Shown here one piece after another: positions 8,429 to 17,941 of a stretch of DNA of 39,622 nt. Every line of letters starts with the position of its first letter. The first letter of the stretch is position 1. The notes under the pieces were generated by a model that searched no databases, was not told the origin of the DNA, and saw only the letters and a program-made list of their open reading frames with translations. The DNA comes from Flavobacteriales bacterium (GTDB lineage Bacteria > Bacteroidota > Bacteroidia > Flavobacteriales_D > CAJJDF01), in NCBI GenBank assembly GCA_018609055.1, contig JABAYJ010000003.1, positions 89,457-129,078 on the forward strand, written 5' to 3'. A program made the position numbers and the translations under genes.

Positions 8429-9700
8429 TTATAAATTGAAAGCAGATTTCACTTTTTCTACGTAATCTAATCTTTCCCAAGGAAAAGTAACAACATTACA
8501 TTTTACAACATTTCCTGTTGTGTCTTCAAAAGAAATTTCTTTTTCTTCAGAAGGTCTTCCAAAGTGACCATAAGCAGCAGTTTCAGAATAAATAGGAGTT
8601 CTTAGTTTAAAACGCTCTTCAATAAAGTAAGGACGCATATCAAATACATTTTCTACTATTTTACTAATCTCTCCATCTGTCATTTCTACAGTTGATGTTC
8701 CGTAAGTTTCTACATTGATACTAGTAGGTTTTGCAACACCAATAGCGTAAGAAACTTGAACTAATACTTCTTTACAAAGTCCTGCAGCAACTAAGTTTTT
8801 TGCAATGTGACGAGTAGCATAAGCTCCTGATCTATCTACTTTAGAAGGGTCTTTTCCAGAAAAAGCTCCACCTCCGTGTGCTCCTTTTCCTCCATAAGTA
8901 TCTACAATAATTTTTCTTCCTGTAAGTCCAGTATCTCCATGAGGTCCTCCAATTACGAAAGTTCCTGTTGGGTTAATGTGGTAAGTAATTTCATCATTAA
9001 ATAACGCTTGAATTTTAGCTGGTAATTTAGCTATCACTCTTGGAATTAATAACGAAACAATATCTTTTTTGATTTTTGCCAACATCTCTTCATCAGCCGC
9101 ATTTTTTTCTCCTTTTACAAAATCATCATGCTGTGTCGAAATTACTATGGTATCAATTCTAACCGGTACATTGTCATCAGAATATTCAATTGTCACCTGA
9201 GATTTAGCATCTGGTCTTAAATAAGTGATGTCAGTCATTTCTCTACGCATAGCTGCAAGCTCTATCAACATCATGTGTGATAATTCTAGTGCTAATGGCA
9301 TGTAGTTGTCTGTTTCATCTGTTGCATAACCAAACATCATCCCTTGATCTCCTGCTCCTTGATTTTCTTTATCAGCTCTTTCTACTCCTTGGTTAATATC
9401 TGGAGATTGTTCGTGAATAGCAGACATTACTCCACAAGAGTTTCCGTCAAACATATATTCTCCTTTTGTGTAACCAATTTTGTTAATTACATCTCTAGCG
9501 ATTTTTTGTACGTCTAAATAAGCATTGGATTTTACTTCTCCTGCCAACACTACTAATCCTGTAGTACATAATGTTTCACAAGCCACTTTAGATTGTGGGT
9601 CAAATGCTAAAAAGTTATCGATTAATGCGTCTGATACTTGGTCAGAAACTTTATCTGGGTGTCCTTCAGAAACAGACTCTGAAGTAAATAAATATGACAT
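8429..9700 (-). CDS. metK: S-adenosylmethionine synthetase
   Basis: This 423-residue enzyme makes S-adenosylmethionine from methionine and ATP in the cytosol. Signatures include [11 protein letters not shown] near residues 11-20 (ATP-site His14), the flexible-loop and core motif [15 protein letters not shown], and the phosphate-binding [16 protein letters not shown], plus [13 protein letters not shown]. The length is slightly above the E. coli enzyme (384) and usual for Bacteroidota. A broken lipoprotein gene begins 4 nt after the stop, so the two were probably co-transcribed. I saw no SAM riboswitch in the short leader; a promoter-like pair of boxes lies at 9728-9759. Confidence 0.98.
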   Translation of the reverse strand: MSYLFTSESVSEGHPDKVSDQVSDALIDNFLAFDPQSKVACETLCTTGLVVLAGEVKSNAYLDVQKIARDVINKIGYTKGEYMFDGNSCGVMSAIHEQSPDINQGVERADKENQGAGDQGMMFGYATDETDNYMPLALELSHMMLIELAAMRREMTDITYLRPDAKSQVTIEYSDDNVPVRIDTIVISTQHDDFVKGEKNAADEEMLAKIKKDIVSLLIPRVIAKLPAKIQALFNDEITYHINPTGTFVIGGPHGDTGLTGRKIIVDTYGGKGAHGGGAFSGKDPSKVDRSGAYATRHIAKNLVAAGLCKEVLVQVSYAIGVAKPTSINVETYGTSTVEMTDGEISKIVENVFDMRPYFIEERFKLRTPIYSETAAYGHFGRPSEEKEISFEDTTGNVVKCNVVTFPWERLDYVEKVKSAFNL

Positions 9701-9727
9701 AGGTTTAGTTGATTTTAATTGTTATGA

Positions 9728-9759
9728 GCGAAAATATCATTTTCCTAGATATTTAGCAA
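9728..9759 (-). promoter_or_regulatory. Candidate metK promoter
   Basis: The minus strand carries ATTG (9756-9759), a 20-nt spacer and TATTTTCG (9728-9735), close to the Bacteroidota TTTG / TAnnTTTG promoter. The -7 box ends 27 nt before the metK start. Confidence 0.45.
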
Positions 9760-9806
9760 TAATAAAGGCGTTTTTAGTATATTATGGTAGAAAAAAGTAT
9801 TTAAAA

Positions 9807-10094
9807 ATGAAAAACAAATTGGTAGAAAAACATATTGGGCAGAAAACTATTTGGACAGGGGGTTATCTAGGAAATAGTATAGAAGTTCATAATTCCTGGT
9901 TTAATGGAAAAGTTTTGATAAATGGTTCTAAGCAAAAAGTTAATTATGGATGGTTTGGAAAATCTACAATGGAGTGTGACATTTTGAATCAAAATTCAAA
10001 AGCTAAATTCAAAATGAAGCTCGTAGCAGGTTTTTTTAAAGTAAAATGTTCTCTTTTTGCTGATGGTACTGAAATTAAAATGGTTGAAGTTTAA
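9807..10094 (+). CDS. Small unknown protein, 95 residues
   Basis: From ATG 9807 the product is MKNKLVEKHIGQKTIW and so on, 95 residues, rich in beta-strand-forming residues (GGYLGNSIEVHNSWFNGKVL) and Lys, with no signal peptide or membrane segment. I do not recognise a family. The frame is open further upstream to 9525, but that part lies antisense inside metK and reads as non-coding, so the later ATG, preceded by an A-rich TTTAAAA stretch, is preferred. It is divergent from metK and converges with the methyltransferase gene, leaving only 19 nt between the stops. The protein body is coherent and probably real, but no role can be inferred. Confidence 0.65.
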   Translation: MKNKLVEKHIGQKTIWTGGYLGNSIEVHNSWFNGKVLINGSKQKVNYGWFGKSTMECDILNQNSKAKFKMKLVAGFFKVKCSLFADGTEIKMVEV

Positions 10095-10113
10095 TTAATT
10101 TCCTAAATCATCT

Positions 10114-10650
10114 TTATCCGTTTTTAAGCTTCGAAAACAAATCCCAAAGTACAACTCCGTTAGAAACTGAAATGTTTAATGAGTGTTTTGTTCCTATTTG
10201 CGGAATTTCAATTACTCCAGTGCACACATCAATTGCCTCTTGTTGAACACCTTGCACTTCGTTTCCGAAAATGACCGCAGTTTTCATTTCCTTTTTTGGA
10301 GTGAAATCGTCTAACATAATGGAATCAGATGTTTGTTCAACAGCATACACTTCGGTATTGTCGTTTTTTAATTTTTCAATTAACGAAACAATGTCCTCAG
10401 CAAACTTCCAATCAACAGATTTTGTAGCTCCTAAAGCTGTTTTGGCAATGTCTTTATTTGGTGGTTGGGCCGTGTAACCGCATAAATAGATTTTCTCAAT
10501 TCTAAAAGCATCCCCAGTTCTAAAAACCGAACCAATATTATTTAAACTCCTAATATTGTCCAACAATACGATAATGGGCGTTTTTTCTTCCGATTTAAAT
10601 TCTTCTACAGATATTCTGTCGAGTTCGCTATTTAATGTTTTTTTGTTCAT
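10114..10650 (-). CDS. SpoU/TrmH-family RNA 2'-O-methyltransferase
   Basis: This 178-residue SPOUT-fold protein probably methylates a ribose in tRNA or rRNA using S-adenosylmethionine. The three SpoU motifs are present: motif 1 NIGSVFRTGDAF with Asn38 and the catalytic Arg44, motif 2 IFGNEVQGV and motif 3 IEIPQIGTKHSLNISVSNG, which forms the trefoil-knot cofactor site. It lacks the N-terminal L30e-like substrate-binding domain of RlmB and TsnR and is about the size of a bare catalytic domain, so the target RNA cannot be assigned. Its ATG overlaps the TGA of the pabB-like gene in an ATGA arrangement (10647-10650), which indicates translational coupling. Confidence 0.93.
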   Translation of the reverse strand: MNKKTLNSELDRISVEEFKSEEKTPIIVLLDNIRSLNNIGSVFRTGDAFRIEKIYLCGYTAQPPNKDIAKTALGATKSVDWKFAEDIVSLIEKLKNDNTEVYAVEQTSDSIMLDDFTPKKEMKTAVIFGNEVQGVQQEAIDVCTGVIEIPQIGTKHSLNISVSNGVVLWDLFSKLKNG

Positions 10651-11906
10651 TTTACACTGTTAATCATAGCTTCAGCTTTCAGTAAAGTTTCCTTATACTC
10701 ATCTTCTGCATTCGCTTTATTTGTAATTGCTCCACCAACCATAAAAGACAAATACTTCTTTTTTTGATTGTACAACAAAGATCGTATTACCACATTAAAA
10801 TCAAAATCTTGATTAGGTTTAAAATAACCTATTGCTCCAGAATAGACTCCTCGTTTGGTGGTTTCTAATTCCTCAATGATTTTCATAGACTCTACTTTGG
10901 GTGCTCCAGTCATTGATCCCATTGGGAAAGTAGTTCGCAACACCTCCACTGGATGAGTCGTTTTTTTAATCTCCGAAGTTACCGTAGAAATCATTTGGTG
11001 AACCGTGTCAAACGTATACACTTTGCATAATTCTTCTACTTTTACAGAAGCTCTTTTTGCTGTTTTGGATAAATCGTTTCTCACCAAATCTACAATCATA
11101 ATATTCTCGCTTCTCTCTTTTTCATTCTGCGAAAGTTCTAATTTTATCTGTTCGTCTTCTTCTTCGGTTTTTCCTCTTTTTGCAGTTCCTTTTATAGGTT
11201 GAGTAATTATTTTATCTCCCTCTTTTTTGATGTACCGTTCTGGACTTCCACACAAAATATAGTTCTCTTTATTTTTATAAAAAGTAGAAAATGGAGCGTT
11301 CGTCAGCTCATTTAATTTGGTGTAAGTTTCAAAAGGATTTATCTCAGCATTTTCGGCATAAAACTCGTGACAAAAGTTCATTTCGTAAATATCTCCTTGC
11401 TGAATGTGTTCCTTTATGGCTTCGAATCTTTGCTCGTAATTATCTTGACTCATTCTTTGAGAAAAAGTAATGTTTTGAGTGTTTTCTTTGTTTTTTGTGG
11501 TTTTTCCATCCAAAAAAGTCAATAAACGTTCTTTTTCTTCCTTTTTTTGAAAATGTACTTTAGTGAATTCTGGTGATAATTCGCATACAATTTCTGGAAC
11601 AAAAAAGTGAGTAGATTCAAACTCTAATTCATCTTTGTTTTTAGAAGATAATGATGGTTCAACTTCGTTTTTTAAATCATAACCTAAGTATCCAAATACC
11701 CAATCTTGGTATTCGTCAACAAATTGTGTTAACCCATCAAAAACTTGATTTTCTTTATGCTTAAATTCTGCTTTTATACCCAATGCTAAATACGAAATAG
11801 ATACGTCTTCATTCGAATTCAAAAACACACATTCGGTATAGTTTAAAAACAGTTTTTCAATGTCTTCAAGCGAAAGTGAACGAGTTAGTATTTCTGTATT
11901 TCTCAA
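10647..11906 (-). CDS. pabB: Aminodeoxychorismate synthase component I
   Basis: This 419-residue chorismate-binding enzyme probably makes 4-amino-4-deoxychorismate for folate synthesis. The chorismate-binding domain fills the C-terminal two thirds: GDIYEMNFCHEF, CGSPERYIKK at about 219-228, PIKGTAKRG with Lys239, IMIVDLVRNDLS, and the signature GSMTGAPKVESMKIIEELE. The Lys in PIKGT is the residue that forms a covalent intermediate in PabB and separates it from anthranilate synthase TrpE, where this position is usually Ala. No glutamine amidotransferase (PabA) or lyase (PabC) domain is fused. The gene overlaps the downstream methyltransferase by 4 nt. Confidence 0.9.
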   Translation of the reverse strand: MRNTEILTRSLSLEDIEKLFLNYTECVFLNSNEDVSISYLALGIKAEFKHKENQVFDGLTQFVDEYQDWVFGYLGYDLKNEVEPSLSSKNKDELEFESTHFFVPEIVCELSPEFTKVHFQKKEEKERLLTFLDGKTTKNKENTQNITFSQRMSQDNYEQRFEAIKEHIQQGDIYEMNFCHEFYAENAEINPFETYTKLNELTNAPFSTFYKNKENYILCGSPERYIKKEGDKIITQPIKGTAKRGKTEEEDEQIKLELSQNEKERSENIMIVDLVRNDLSKTAKRASVKVEELCKVYTFDTVHQMISTVTSEIKKTTHPVEVLRTTFPMGSMTGAPKVESMKIIEELETTKRGVYSGAIGYFKPNQDFDFNVVIRSLLYNQKKKYLSFMVGGAITNKANAEDEYKETLLKAEAMINSVK

Positions 11907-12055
11907 TGCTTTCTAAGGTCTACTTGGGTTGTTGTTACTAGGTTGTGTGTGTTTGTCCTTAACTATTCGAATTGGTATGGCGATAAAATTTAATATTACA
12001 CAAGTATACTAAATTTTGTCCTTTACGCATTACTAATCTATAAGGATAGAACCTA

Positions 12056-13738
12056 TTAAACTGGTGAATTTACTACCGGACGATTGGTGATTCTATTCCC
12101 GTGTTTGTATTTTACTTCTTTGATAACCGTTCCGTTTTGATCATAAAACTCAGTTGTTCCGTGTTTTACATTCTTTTTGTATCTAACAATACTGGTTAAG
12201 TTTCCACTTCTATCGTATGATTTAAATGCTCCGTTCAATAATCCATTTCTATACTTCATTTCGCTAGAAACTAATTCACCACCTGGGAAATAATAAGTCC
12301 ATTTACCATGTCTCTTTCCGCTTTTGTATTGTTCCTTGCTGATTACTGAACCATCATTTTGACTATAAAACAACCACTTTCCATGTTTTACACTTTTAGT
12401 TATTTCTTCATCAATCTTTAACTTTTTTCTTTTTTCAGTAACAATCTTATACTTTCCTTCTTCCTTAAGTATTCCGTTAGAGTGCCAGTGAGTCCATTTT
12501 CCTGTTTTAAAGTTATTGCTCCAAGAACCTTCGTATCTCTTTACTTTGTTAGGATACCATCCTTTCCAGTCTCCTTCAAATAATCCGTTTTTGTAGTTTC
12601 CTTCGTCTTTTTTATTTCCATCTTCATACCATGATTCCCAAAAACCATCTTCTTTTCCGTTTTTAAAACTTCCTTTGTGCGATAATTTTTTGTTCTCGAA
12701 CCAAACTTTCCATTCTCCATTTTTTAAATCATTCGAATAAGTCCCTTCTTTAAAATCTCTGCCATTTTTGTAATAATAATTCCAAAATCCTGTTTTTTTG
12801 TCTGCAATAAAACTCCCTTTAGATTTTACTTTTCCAGAAGGATAATAAAAAATCCAAGCACCATTTTGTTTGTCTTTCAAAAAGCTCCCTTCCATGTCTT
12901 TCCCTCCATTCTTATCAAACCATTTCCACTCTCCATCTTTTTTATTATCTATAAAAGAACCCTTAATGTTTGTTTTTCCGTTTTCGAAATAAGCAATGTA
13001 ATCGCCTGTTAAACTATCCTGGTCAAATGTTTTCTCGGATTTAACTTGGTCAAAATAAAGGAAGTAATCCATCCATTTTCCGTGGTTTTTACCGTTAAGA
13101 TATTGTCCCTTTACTAATGTTTTTTGGCTCGATTTTCTTATTTCATACTCTCCATGGAGTAAGCTGTCTTTATAGGAAAATGATTCTTTTAATTTACCGT
13201 TTGAAAAGTAACTTTTTATACTTCCTGAACCGTTTACAATTGTTTTTTTTCTGTCTTTATCCCAAAAACTTCCTACTCTTTCCATACCTAATGAATCATA
13301 CACAGTCACTTTTCTCATTGTGCTGTCTATGTACCATTCTTCCCACGTACCAGATTTATCTCCTTTGTTAAACATTCCGGTCTCAGCAATTCTTCCGTTC
13401 TCAAAGAAATAAGTATAAGAACTATCTTTTACTCCCAGATAGAAAAAACTCTTAATCATAATTTTCCCTGAAGAATAATACTGTTCTGATTTGTTCACGT
13501 AAACCCCTCTGTTGAAATAAGATATCTCCTGAAGATTTCCGTTTTCATGATAAAATTTCCATAGTCCTTCTTTTACACCATAGTAACTCATGAATTGATT
13601 ATTGTTAATATAACCTGTGCTTCTTACTACTTTCTTTTTTTTGTCCCAATATGTTGTTTCAAGTTTATAAGGCGTTACTTTTTGTGTAAAAGACTGGCTT
13701 ACAACAAACATCATTAATATAAAAGTGATTATTCTCAT
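12056..13738 (-). CDS. Secreted MORN-repeat (YwqK-like) protein
   Basis: This 560-residue protein has a signal peptide (MRIITFILMMFVVSQSFTQ) followed almost entirely by MORN_2/YwqK-type repeats of about 22-24 residues with the pattern Y-x-NGKx-x-G-x-(Y/W)-x-x-G-x-x-G-x-W. Examples are NGKLKESFSYKDSLLHGEYE and ENGKTNIKGSFIDNKKDGEW. I estimate about 20 repeats. Such proteins form long beta-hairpin sheets; in Bacteroidota they are usually annotated as toxin-antitoxin system YwqK family antitoxins, but that name rests on one B. subtilis protein and should not be taken as function here. It is divergent from the large outer-membrane protein gene at 13958. A second, similar protein is encoded at 38139-39622. 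Confidence 0.88.
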   Translation of the reverse strand: MRIITFILMMFVVSQSFTQKVTPYKLETTYWDKKKKVVRSTGYINNNQFMSYYGVKEGLWKFYHENGNLQEISYFNRGVYVNKSEQYYSSGKIMIKSFFYLGVKDSSYTYFFENGRIAETGMFNKGDKSGTWEEWYIDSTMRKVTVYDSLGMERVGSFWDKDRKKTIVNGSGSIKSYFSNGKLKESFSYKDSLLHGEYEIRKSSQKTLVKGQYLNGKNHGKWMDYFLYFDQVKSEKTFDQDSLTGDYIAYFENGKTNIKGSFIDNKKDGEWKWFDKNGGKDMEGSFLKDKQNGAWIFYYPSGKVKSKGSFIADKKTGFWNYYYKNGRDFKEGTYSNDLKNGEWKVWFENKKLSHKGSFKNGKEDGFWESWYEDGNKKDEGNYKNGLFEGDWKGWYPNKVKRYEGSWSNNFKTGKWTHWHSNGILKEEGKYKIVTEKRKKLKIDEEITKSVKHGKWLFYSQNDGSVISKEQYKSGKRHGKWTYYFPGGELVSSEMKYRNGLLNGAFKSYDRSGNLTSIVRYKKNVKHGTTEFYDQNGTVIKEVKYKHGNRITNRPVVNSPV

Positions 13739-13767
13739 GAGTGGTTTTTTGGTTAATCGTATAACTA

Positions 13768-13775
13768 CAAACTTA
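13768..13775 (-). promoter_or_regulatory. Candidate promoter (-7 box TAAGTTTG) of the MORN gene
   Basis: The minus strand reads TAAGTTTG, an exact TAnnTTTG match, 29 nt before the start codon at 13738. No good -33 element is visible. The word TTACGTGTT occurs twice nearby (13782 and 13807 regions) in the shared divergent region. Confidence 0.4.
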
Positions 13776-13957
13776 CTTAAAGTTACGTGTTTGCCGACTG
13801 TTTTATTTTACGTGTTATTGAAAGTTGTTTGTTTATAATTGTTAGTTAGGATAAGTTTAAAAATCATTTTTGAATGACTGGGATAAAATTGTAGTAAAAT
13901 AAGGTAAATAAAGAGGGTTCAAAACAACAATTCTTGGGTTAAATCGTAAGTTTGACA

Positions 13958-16900
13958 GTGAAGTTTTTTACAAAATATTGCTTAGTTATAGCTCTTTTGT
14001 TATTTACTCTTTGTTCATGGGGACAAAAAGTGACTAAATCAATCGTGCTCGACTCAAACTATATGCGTTTGGATTCGCTTTCTATTATACCAAGCTCTTT
14101 TGAAATTTATAATCAAAACAAACTTGTTTCTGATTCCCTTTATGAACTAGATTTTGCTAGCTCAACTCTTTATTGGAAAGGAAGTCTACCTGTTTCATTG
14201 AGAGTTAATTACTCTTTGTTTCATGTTGATTTTTCTGCAAATTACTCTAAAAAAGATACTTCCTTAATTCAGCCAGTTGTAGATTTTTCTAATCCTTTTA
14301 GAAGCAATGGAAACACTAAACAAGAAGTGGATATTTTTGGGCTAGATAACCTAAATAAATCGGGAAGTATTTCGAGAGGATTAAGTGTTGGAAACGCTCA
14401 AGATTTAGGGGTTAATTCTAATTTCAATTTACAACTTTCTGGTAAGATTGGTGGCGGAATATCTATTTTAGCTTCGGTTACAGATGATAATATCCCCATA
14501 CAACCAAATGGAAACACACAACAATTACAAGATTTTGACAAAGTGTTTATTCAATTATCCGAAAAAGATTGGACACTAGTTGCAGGTGATTATTCAATCG
14601 AAACTTTTGACTCGCGCTATTTGCGGTACCGTAAAAAGTCTATGGGGTTGTCTTATTCCAATGAGTTTGTATTAAAAGACAGCAATAAAATTAAAGCAAA
14701 TGCCGGAGTAGCGGTTTCAAGGGGAAAGTATAGAACTCAGTTTTTTCAGGGAGTGGAGGGTAACCAAGGGCCATACAAATTAACTGGAGCTGATAACGAA
14801 TTGTTCGTTCTTATTTTATCTGGAACCGAACAGGTTTTTGTAGATGGAATACTATTAACTCGTGGAGCAGAAAATGATTACGTAATAGATTACAATACTG
14901 CTGAAATAATATTTACCCCTAAATTTTTAATCACAAAAAATAAAAGGATAGAAGTGCAGTTTCAATATTCTGATAGGAATTACTTGCGTTCAATTCTTCA
15001 TTCTGAAGTTGAGTTTCAAACAAAAAAATCTACTTCGTTCATTAGGTTTTATAGCGAACAAGATCATAAAAACCAACCTTTATTTCAGGATTTACGAGAT
15101 CCCGAAAAAGCCTTAATGGCATCAATAGGCAATAATATTTCGGAGGCAGTTATTCCAAATGAAACTAGGGTGGGCGAAGAAGAAAATGTAGTTTCCTACA
15201 TTAAAAAAGACTCCTTAGGTTATTCGGTTTTTGAGTTTTCTACCGATTCAGATACAACCTTGTTTAGAGTTCAGTTTAGCGATTTAGGTCAAGGAAACGG
15301 GAACTACATTCAAGATGGATTTTCGCCTTTTGGTAAAGTATATAAATGGATAAAGCCTGATACTGTAGGCGGAAACATTATAAAAAACGGTCAGTATGAG
15401 CCCATTGTTTTACTTATTACTCCAAAGAGGAAACAGTTGCTAACGCTAGAAAACTCTTACCAACCCAATGAAAACTTAACAATAAAAACTGATGTTGCTT
15501 TCTCTAACGAAGATGTGAATACTTTTTCAGCAGATGGAAATGATGTGAATTATGGTTTAGGTTCAAAAGTTGAGATTCAGCATAGAAAGAAATTATCATC
15601 ATCAAAAAAAGCAGCTACCTTAACTACAGGTGGTTTTGTTGATTTTACAAGCATCAACTTTTCCCCAGTAGAAAAGTTTAGAGCTATAGAGTTTAACCGA
15701 AATTGGAACTTAGGAAATCAAGAAATTACCACTCCTCTTTTTCTTGGAAATGTAAATTTAGGACTAGAAAAAGATAGTTTCGGAACGATAAGATATAGCC
15801 TGGATGTATTGGATTTGGGTGAAGATTTTAGAGGGATAAAAAATAATTTATTAGCCAATGTTCAATTAAATAAAGTAAAATTAGATTATCAGGGAAGTTA
15901 TTTAACTTCTAAAGCTTTTACATCTACTGAGTTTTATAGGCATAAGTCTAATTTAGAGTATCCACTTGGTGGCTTTACACTTGGTTATAGAGATGAGGTA
16001 GAAAGCAATACTTTTTCTCAATCGGACACGCTTTTGGGAACTAGCTATTCGTTTTATGACGGAAGAGTTTATCTTAAAAAAGAAACTAAAAACTCTCAGT
16101 TTTATTCTGTTTACTATGGATATAGAGATGAAAAAACTACTCAAAACTCCGAGTTAAAACAAGCTGCATATTCGCACGAAGCAGGATTAGATTACAAACT
16201 ATTTACTACCAACAAAAAAACTCAATTAAAAGGAAATGTTGCTTACCGACAGTTAGTGCCAACTGATACAAATTCGGGTTTAATACCTGAAAATACATTC
16301 CTTAATCAAACGAACTTTTCTACTTCATTGTGGAAGCAATTAGTAAACCTAAATACGTTTTATAGTGTTGGTTCTGGATTGGAACAAAAGCGTGAATTTT
16401 TGTACTTAGAAGTTAACCCTGGGCAAGGGGTTTTTACTTGGATAGATTATAACGATAATGGATCAAAAGAGATAAATGAATTTGAGATTGCAGCTTTCCA
16501 AGATCAAGCAAATTACATTCGTGTATTTACCCAGAGTAATGATTATATCCGAACTTTTTCTAATCAATTTAGTCAGTCAGTAACCATTTCTCCAAGAGTA
16601 TTATTGAAAGACAAAACCAACAGGTTTTCAAAGATAATCTCAAGAGTTTCTTCTGTTTCAGCATTCCGTATTGATAGAAAAACTACTCAAGAGAGTTTGG
16701 CTACTAGCCTTAATCCTTTTGTAACAAATTTGAGTGACACCAACCTTGTTTCACTTAGTAAACAGTTGCGTTCATCCTTATTTTATAACAGAACAGGTTA
16801 TAAATATGGTGCTGAACTCTTGTTTCAAAACACAAGTAATAAAACCTTGTTATCCAATGGGTTTGATTCAAGAGAAACAATCTTGTATGGTGTAAATTTA

Positions 16901-17392
16901 CGTTATCAGTTTAAGAAAATTTTAGTAAAATGGGAAAACGAACAAACTCAAAAATCTCTTGAATCAGATTTCTTAGCTAGCCGTAATTTTAAGCTTAATA
17001 CTTGGAAAACTTCCCCGACTATTACGTTCCAAAAAGGAAGTAATTTTAATTTAGATTTTCTGTTTTCGTATGAGGAAAAGGAAAATATTCTTGAAGGTGA
17101 TTTTGCTTCTTTAAGTACTCTTGGTACTAGTTTAAAATACACTGTTGTTAACCAACTTAATGTTTCTTCCTCATTTAGTTTTGTAGCAATTAGTTTTATA
17201 GGAGAGGCAAATTCCTCTCTTGAGTATGAAATGCTTGGAGGTTTAAAAAATGGAAACAACTTTACGTGGGAAGTACTTCTAAACAAAAGGGTTGCAAAGA
17301 ATCTCGATTTATCTTTAAACTATATTGGAAGAAAACCTGAAAACCTGAAAACAATCCATGCGGGTACTGTGGAAATAAGGGCGTTTTTTTAA
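13958..17392 (+). CDS. Large predicted outer-membrane beta-barrel protein, function unknown
   Basis: This is an approximately 1144-residue exported protein. No ATG lies near the signal peptide; GTG 13958 gives MKFFTKYCLVIALLLFTLCSWGQ, a clean signal peptide, while TTG 13952 would add two residues. The N-terminal third contains GSISRGLSVGNAQDLGVNSN and IPIQPNGNTQQLQDFDKVF, words I associate with a conserved Bacteroidota surface-protein family of unknown function. The remainder alternates polar and hydrophobic residues in many short strands with aromatic girdles and ends GTVEIRAFF with a terminal Phe, as in outer-membrane barrels. No T9SS sorting domain or TonB-dependent plug is seen. It appears to be monocistronic and is followed by a cupin gene 79 nt downstream. 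Confidence 0.8.
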   Translation: MKFFTKYCLVIALLLFTLCSWGQKVTKSIVLDSNYMRLDSLSIIPSSFEIYNQNKLVSDSLYELDFASSTLYWKGSLPVSLRVNYSLFHVDFSANYSKKDTSLIQPVVDFSNPFRSNGNTKQEVDIFGLDNLNKSGSISRGLSVGNAQDLGVNSNFNLQLSGKIGGGISILASVTDDNIPIQPNGNTQQLQDFDKVFIQLSEKDWTLVAGDYSIETFDSRYLRYRKKSMGLSYSNEFVLKDSNKIKANAGVAVSRGKYRTQFFQGVEGNQGPYKLTGADNELFVLILSGTEQVFVDGILLTRGAENDYVIDYNTAEIIFTPKFLITKNKRIEVQFQYSDRNYLRSILHSEVEFQTKKSTSFIRFYSEQDHKNQPLFQDLRDPEKALMASIGNNISEAVIPNETRVGEEENVVSYIKKDSLGYSVFEFSTDSDTTLFRVQFSDLGQGNGNYIQDGFSPFGKVYKWIKPDTVGGNIIKNGQYEPIVLLITPKRKQLLTLENSYQPNENLTIKTDVAFSNEDVNTFSADGNDVNYGLGSKVEIQHRKKLSSSKKAATLTTGGFVDFTSINFSPVEKFRAIEFNRNWNLGNQEITTPLFLGNVNLGLEKDSFGTIRYSLDVLDLGEDFRGIKNNLLANVQLNKVKLDYQGSYLTSKAFTSTEFYRHKSNLEYPLGGFTLGYRDEVESNTFSQSDTLLGTSYSFYDGRVYLKKETKNSQFYSVYYGYRDEKTTQNSELKQAAYSHEAGLDYKLFTTNKKTQLKGNVAYRQLVPTDTNSGLIPENTFLNQTNFSTSLWKQLVNLNTFYSVGSGLEQKREFLYLEVNPGQGVFTWIDYNDNGSKEINEFEIAAFQDQANYIRVFTQSNDYIRTFSNQFSQSVTISPRVLLKDKTNRFSKIISRVSSVSAFRIDRKTTQESLATSLNPFVTNLSDTNLVSLSKQLRSSLFYNRTGYKYGAELLFQNTSNKTLLSNGFDSRETILYGVNLRYQFKKILVKWENEQTQKSLESDFLASRNFKLNTWKTSPTITFQKGSNFNLDFLFSYEEKENILEGDFASLSTLGTSLKYTVVNQLNVSSSFSFVAISFIGEANSSLEYEMLGGLKNGNNFTWEVLLNKRVAKNLDLSLNYIGRKPENLKTIHAGTVEIRAFF

Positions 17393-17471
17393 TTCAGTTT
17401 ATTAGATGATTTTAATCAGTAAACCATCCTCTATAAACTAGTACTTTTAACTCTAATCTAAATAAAACACT

Positions 17472-17813
17472 ATGGAGTTAGCATCAATTATAGAAGACCT
17501 TGAGTACAATGAATCTAAACCTATTATTAAGGTTTTATTTGAAACTTCATTTACAAAAGAAATAAGAATTGCAATGATGGCAGGAACAGAAATGAAAAAA
17601 CATCAAACTTCGTTTCCTATTGTTGTGCAAATGGTTGAAGGAAACTTAGATTTTGGTGTAAATAATGAAATTTTGGATTTAAAAAAAGGAGATTTAATAG
17701 CTCTGGATGGAGGAGTTCCTCATGATTTGAAAGCAAAATTAGACAGTGTCATGAGATTAACACTTACTAAAAATGACCAAATCGATAGAGTAAAAAAAGT
17801 GTTGAAAGACTAA
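17472..17813 (+). CDS. Single-domain cupin protein
   Basis: This 113-residue protein is a small cupin (cupin_2 type). The two cupin motifs can be seen in outline: the first around AGTEMKKHQTSFPIVVQMVEG, with a His that can bind metal and the hallmark VxxG turn, and the second LKKGDLIALDGGVPHDLKA, with the PxxxPH-like element. Metal binding may be weak because motif 1 has a single His. It has no signal peptide. The start ATG 17472 is the first in the frame and gives a full-length domain. Function is not predictable; such proteins are often sugar- or metabolite-binding or stress-related. A hairpin follows the stop at 17824-17852. Confidence 0.85.
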   Translation: MELASIIEDLEYNESKPIIKVLFETSFTKEIRIAMMAGTEMKKHQTSFPIVVQMVEGNLDFGVNNEILDLKKGDLIALDGGVPHDLKAKLDSVMRLTLTKNDQIDRVKKVLKD

Positions 17814-17823
17814 TGTAAAACGA

Positions 17824-17852
17824 TTGAAAGTATAGCTTTTTTATATTTTCAA
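17824..17852 (+). terminator. Hairpin after the cupin gene, possible weak terminator
   Basis: Arms 17824-17834 and 17842-17852 pair over 11 bp with one G-U, around a T-rich 7-nt loop. No T tract follows, so termination is uncertain. Confidence 0.35.
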
Positions 17853-17941
17853 CCATGATTTATTTAACTAGTAGTGTTTAAATTTGCTACCTTTAAAAGC
17901 GGAGTTCTGATTCGCTTCAAATAACCTAAGTAAAAGAAAAA

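Noticed and set aside
9525..9806. Upstream extension of the small protein gene at 9807
   Set aside because: Most of it is antisense within metK and the residues lack coding character; the ATG at 9807 gives a coherent protein.
9701..9806. SAM riboswitch before metK
   Set aside because: The leader between the candidate -7 box and the start codon is only about 27 nt, too short for any known SAM aptamer.
12056..13738. Toxin-antitoxin module based on the YwqK label of the MORN protein
   Set aside because: No toxin-like partner is adjacent, and the protein is exported by a signal peptide.
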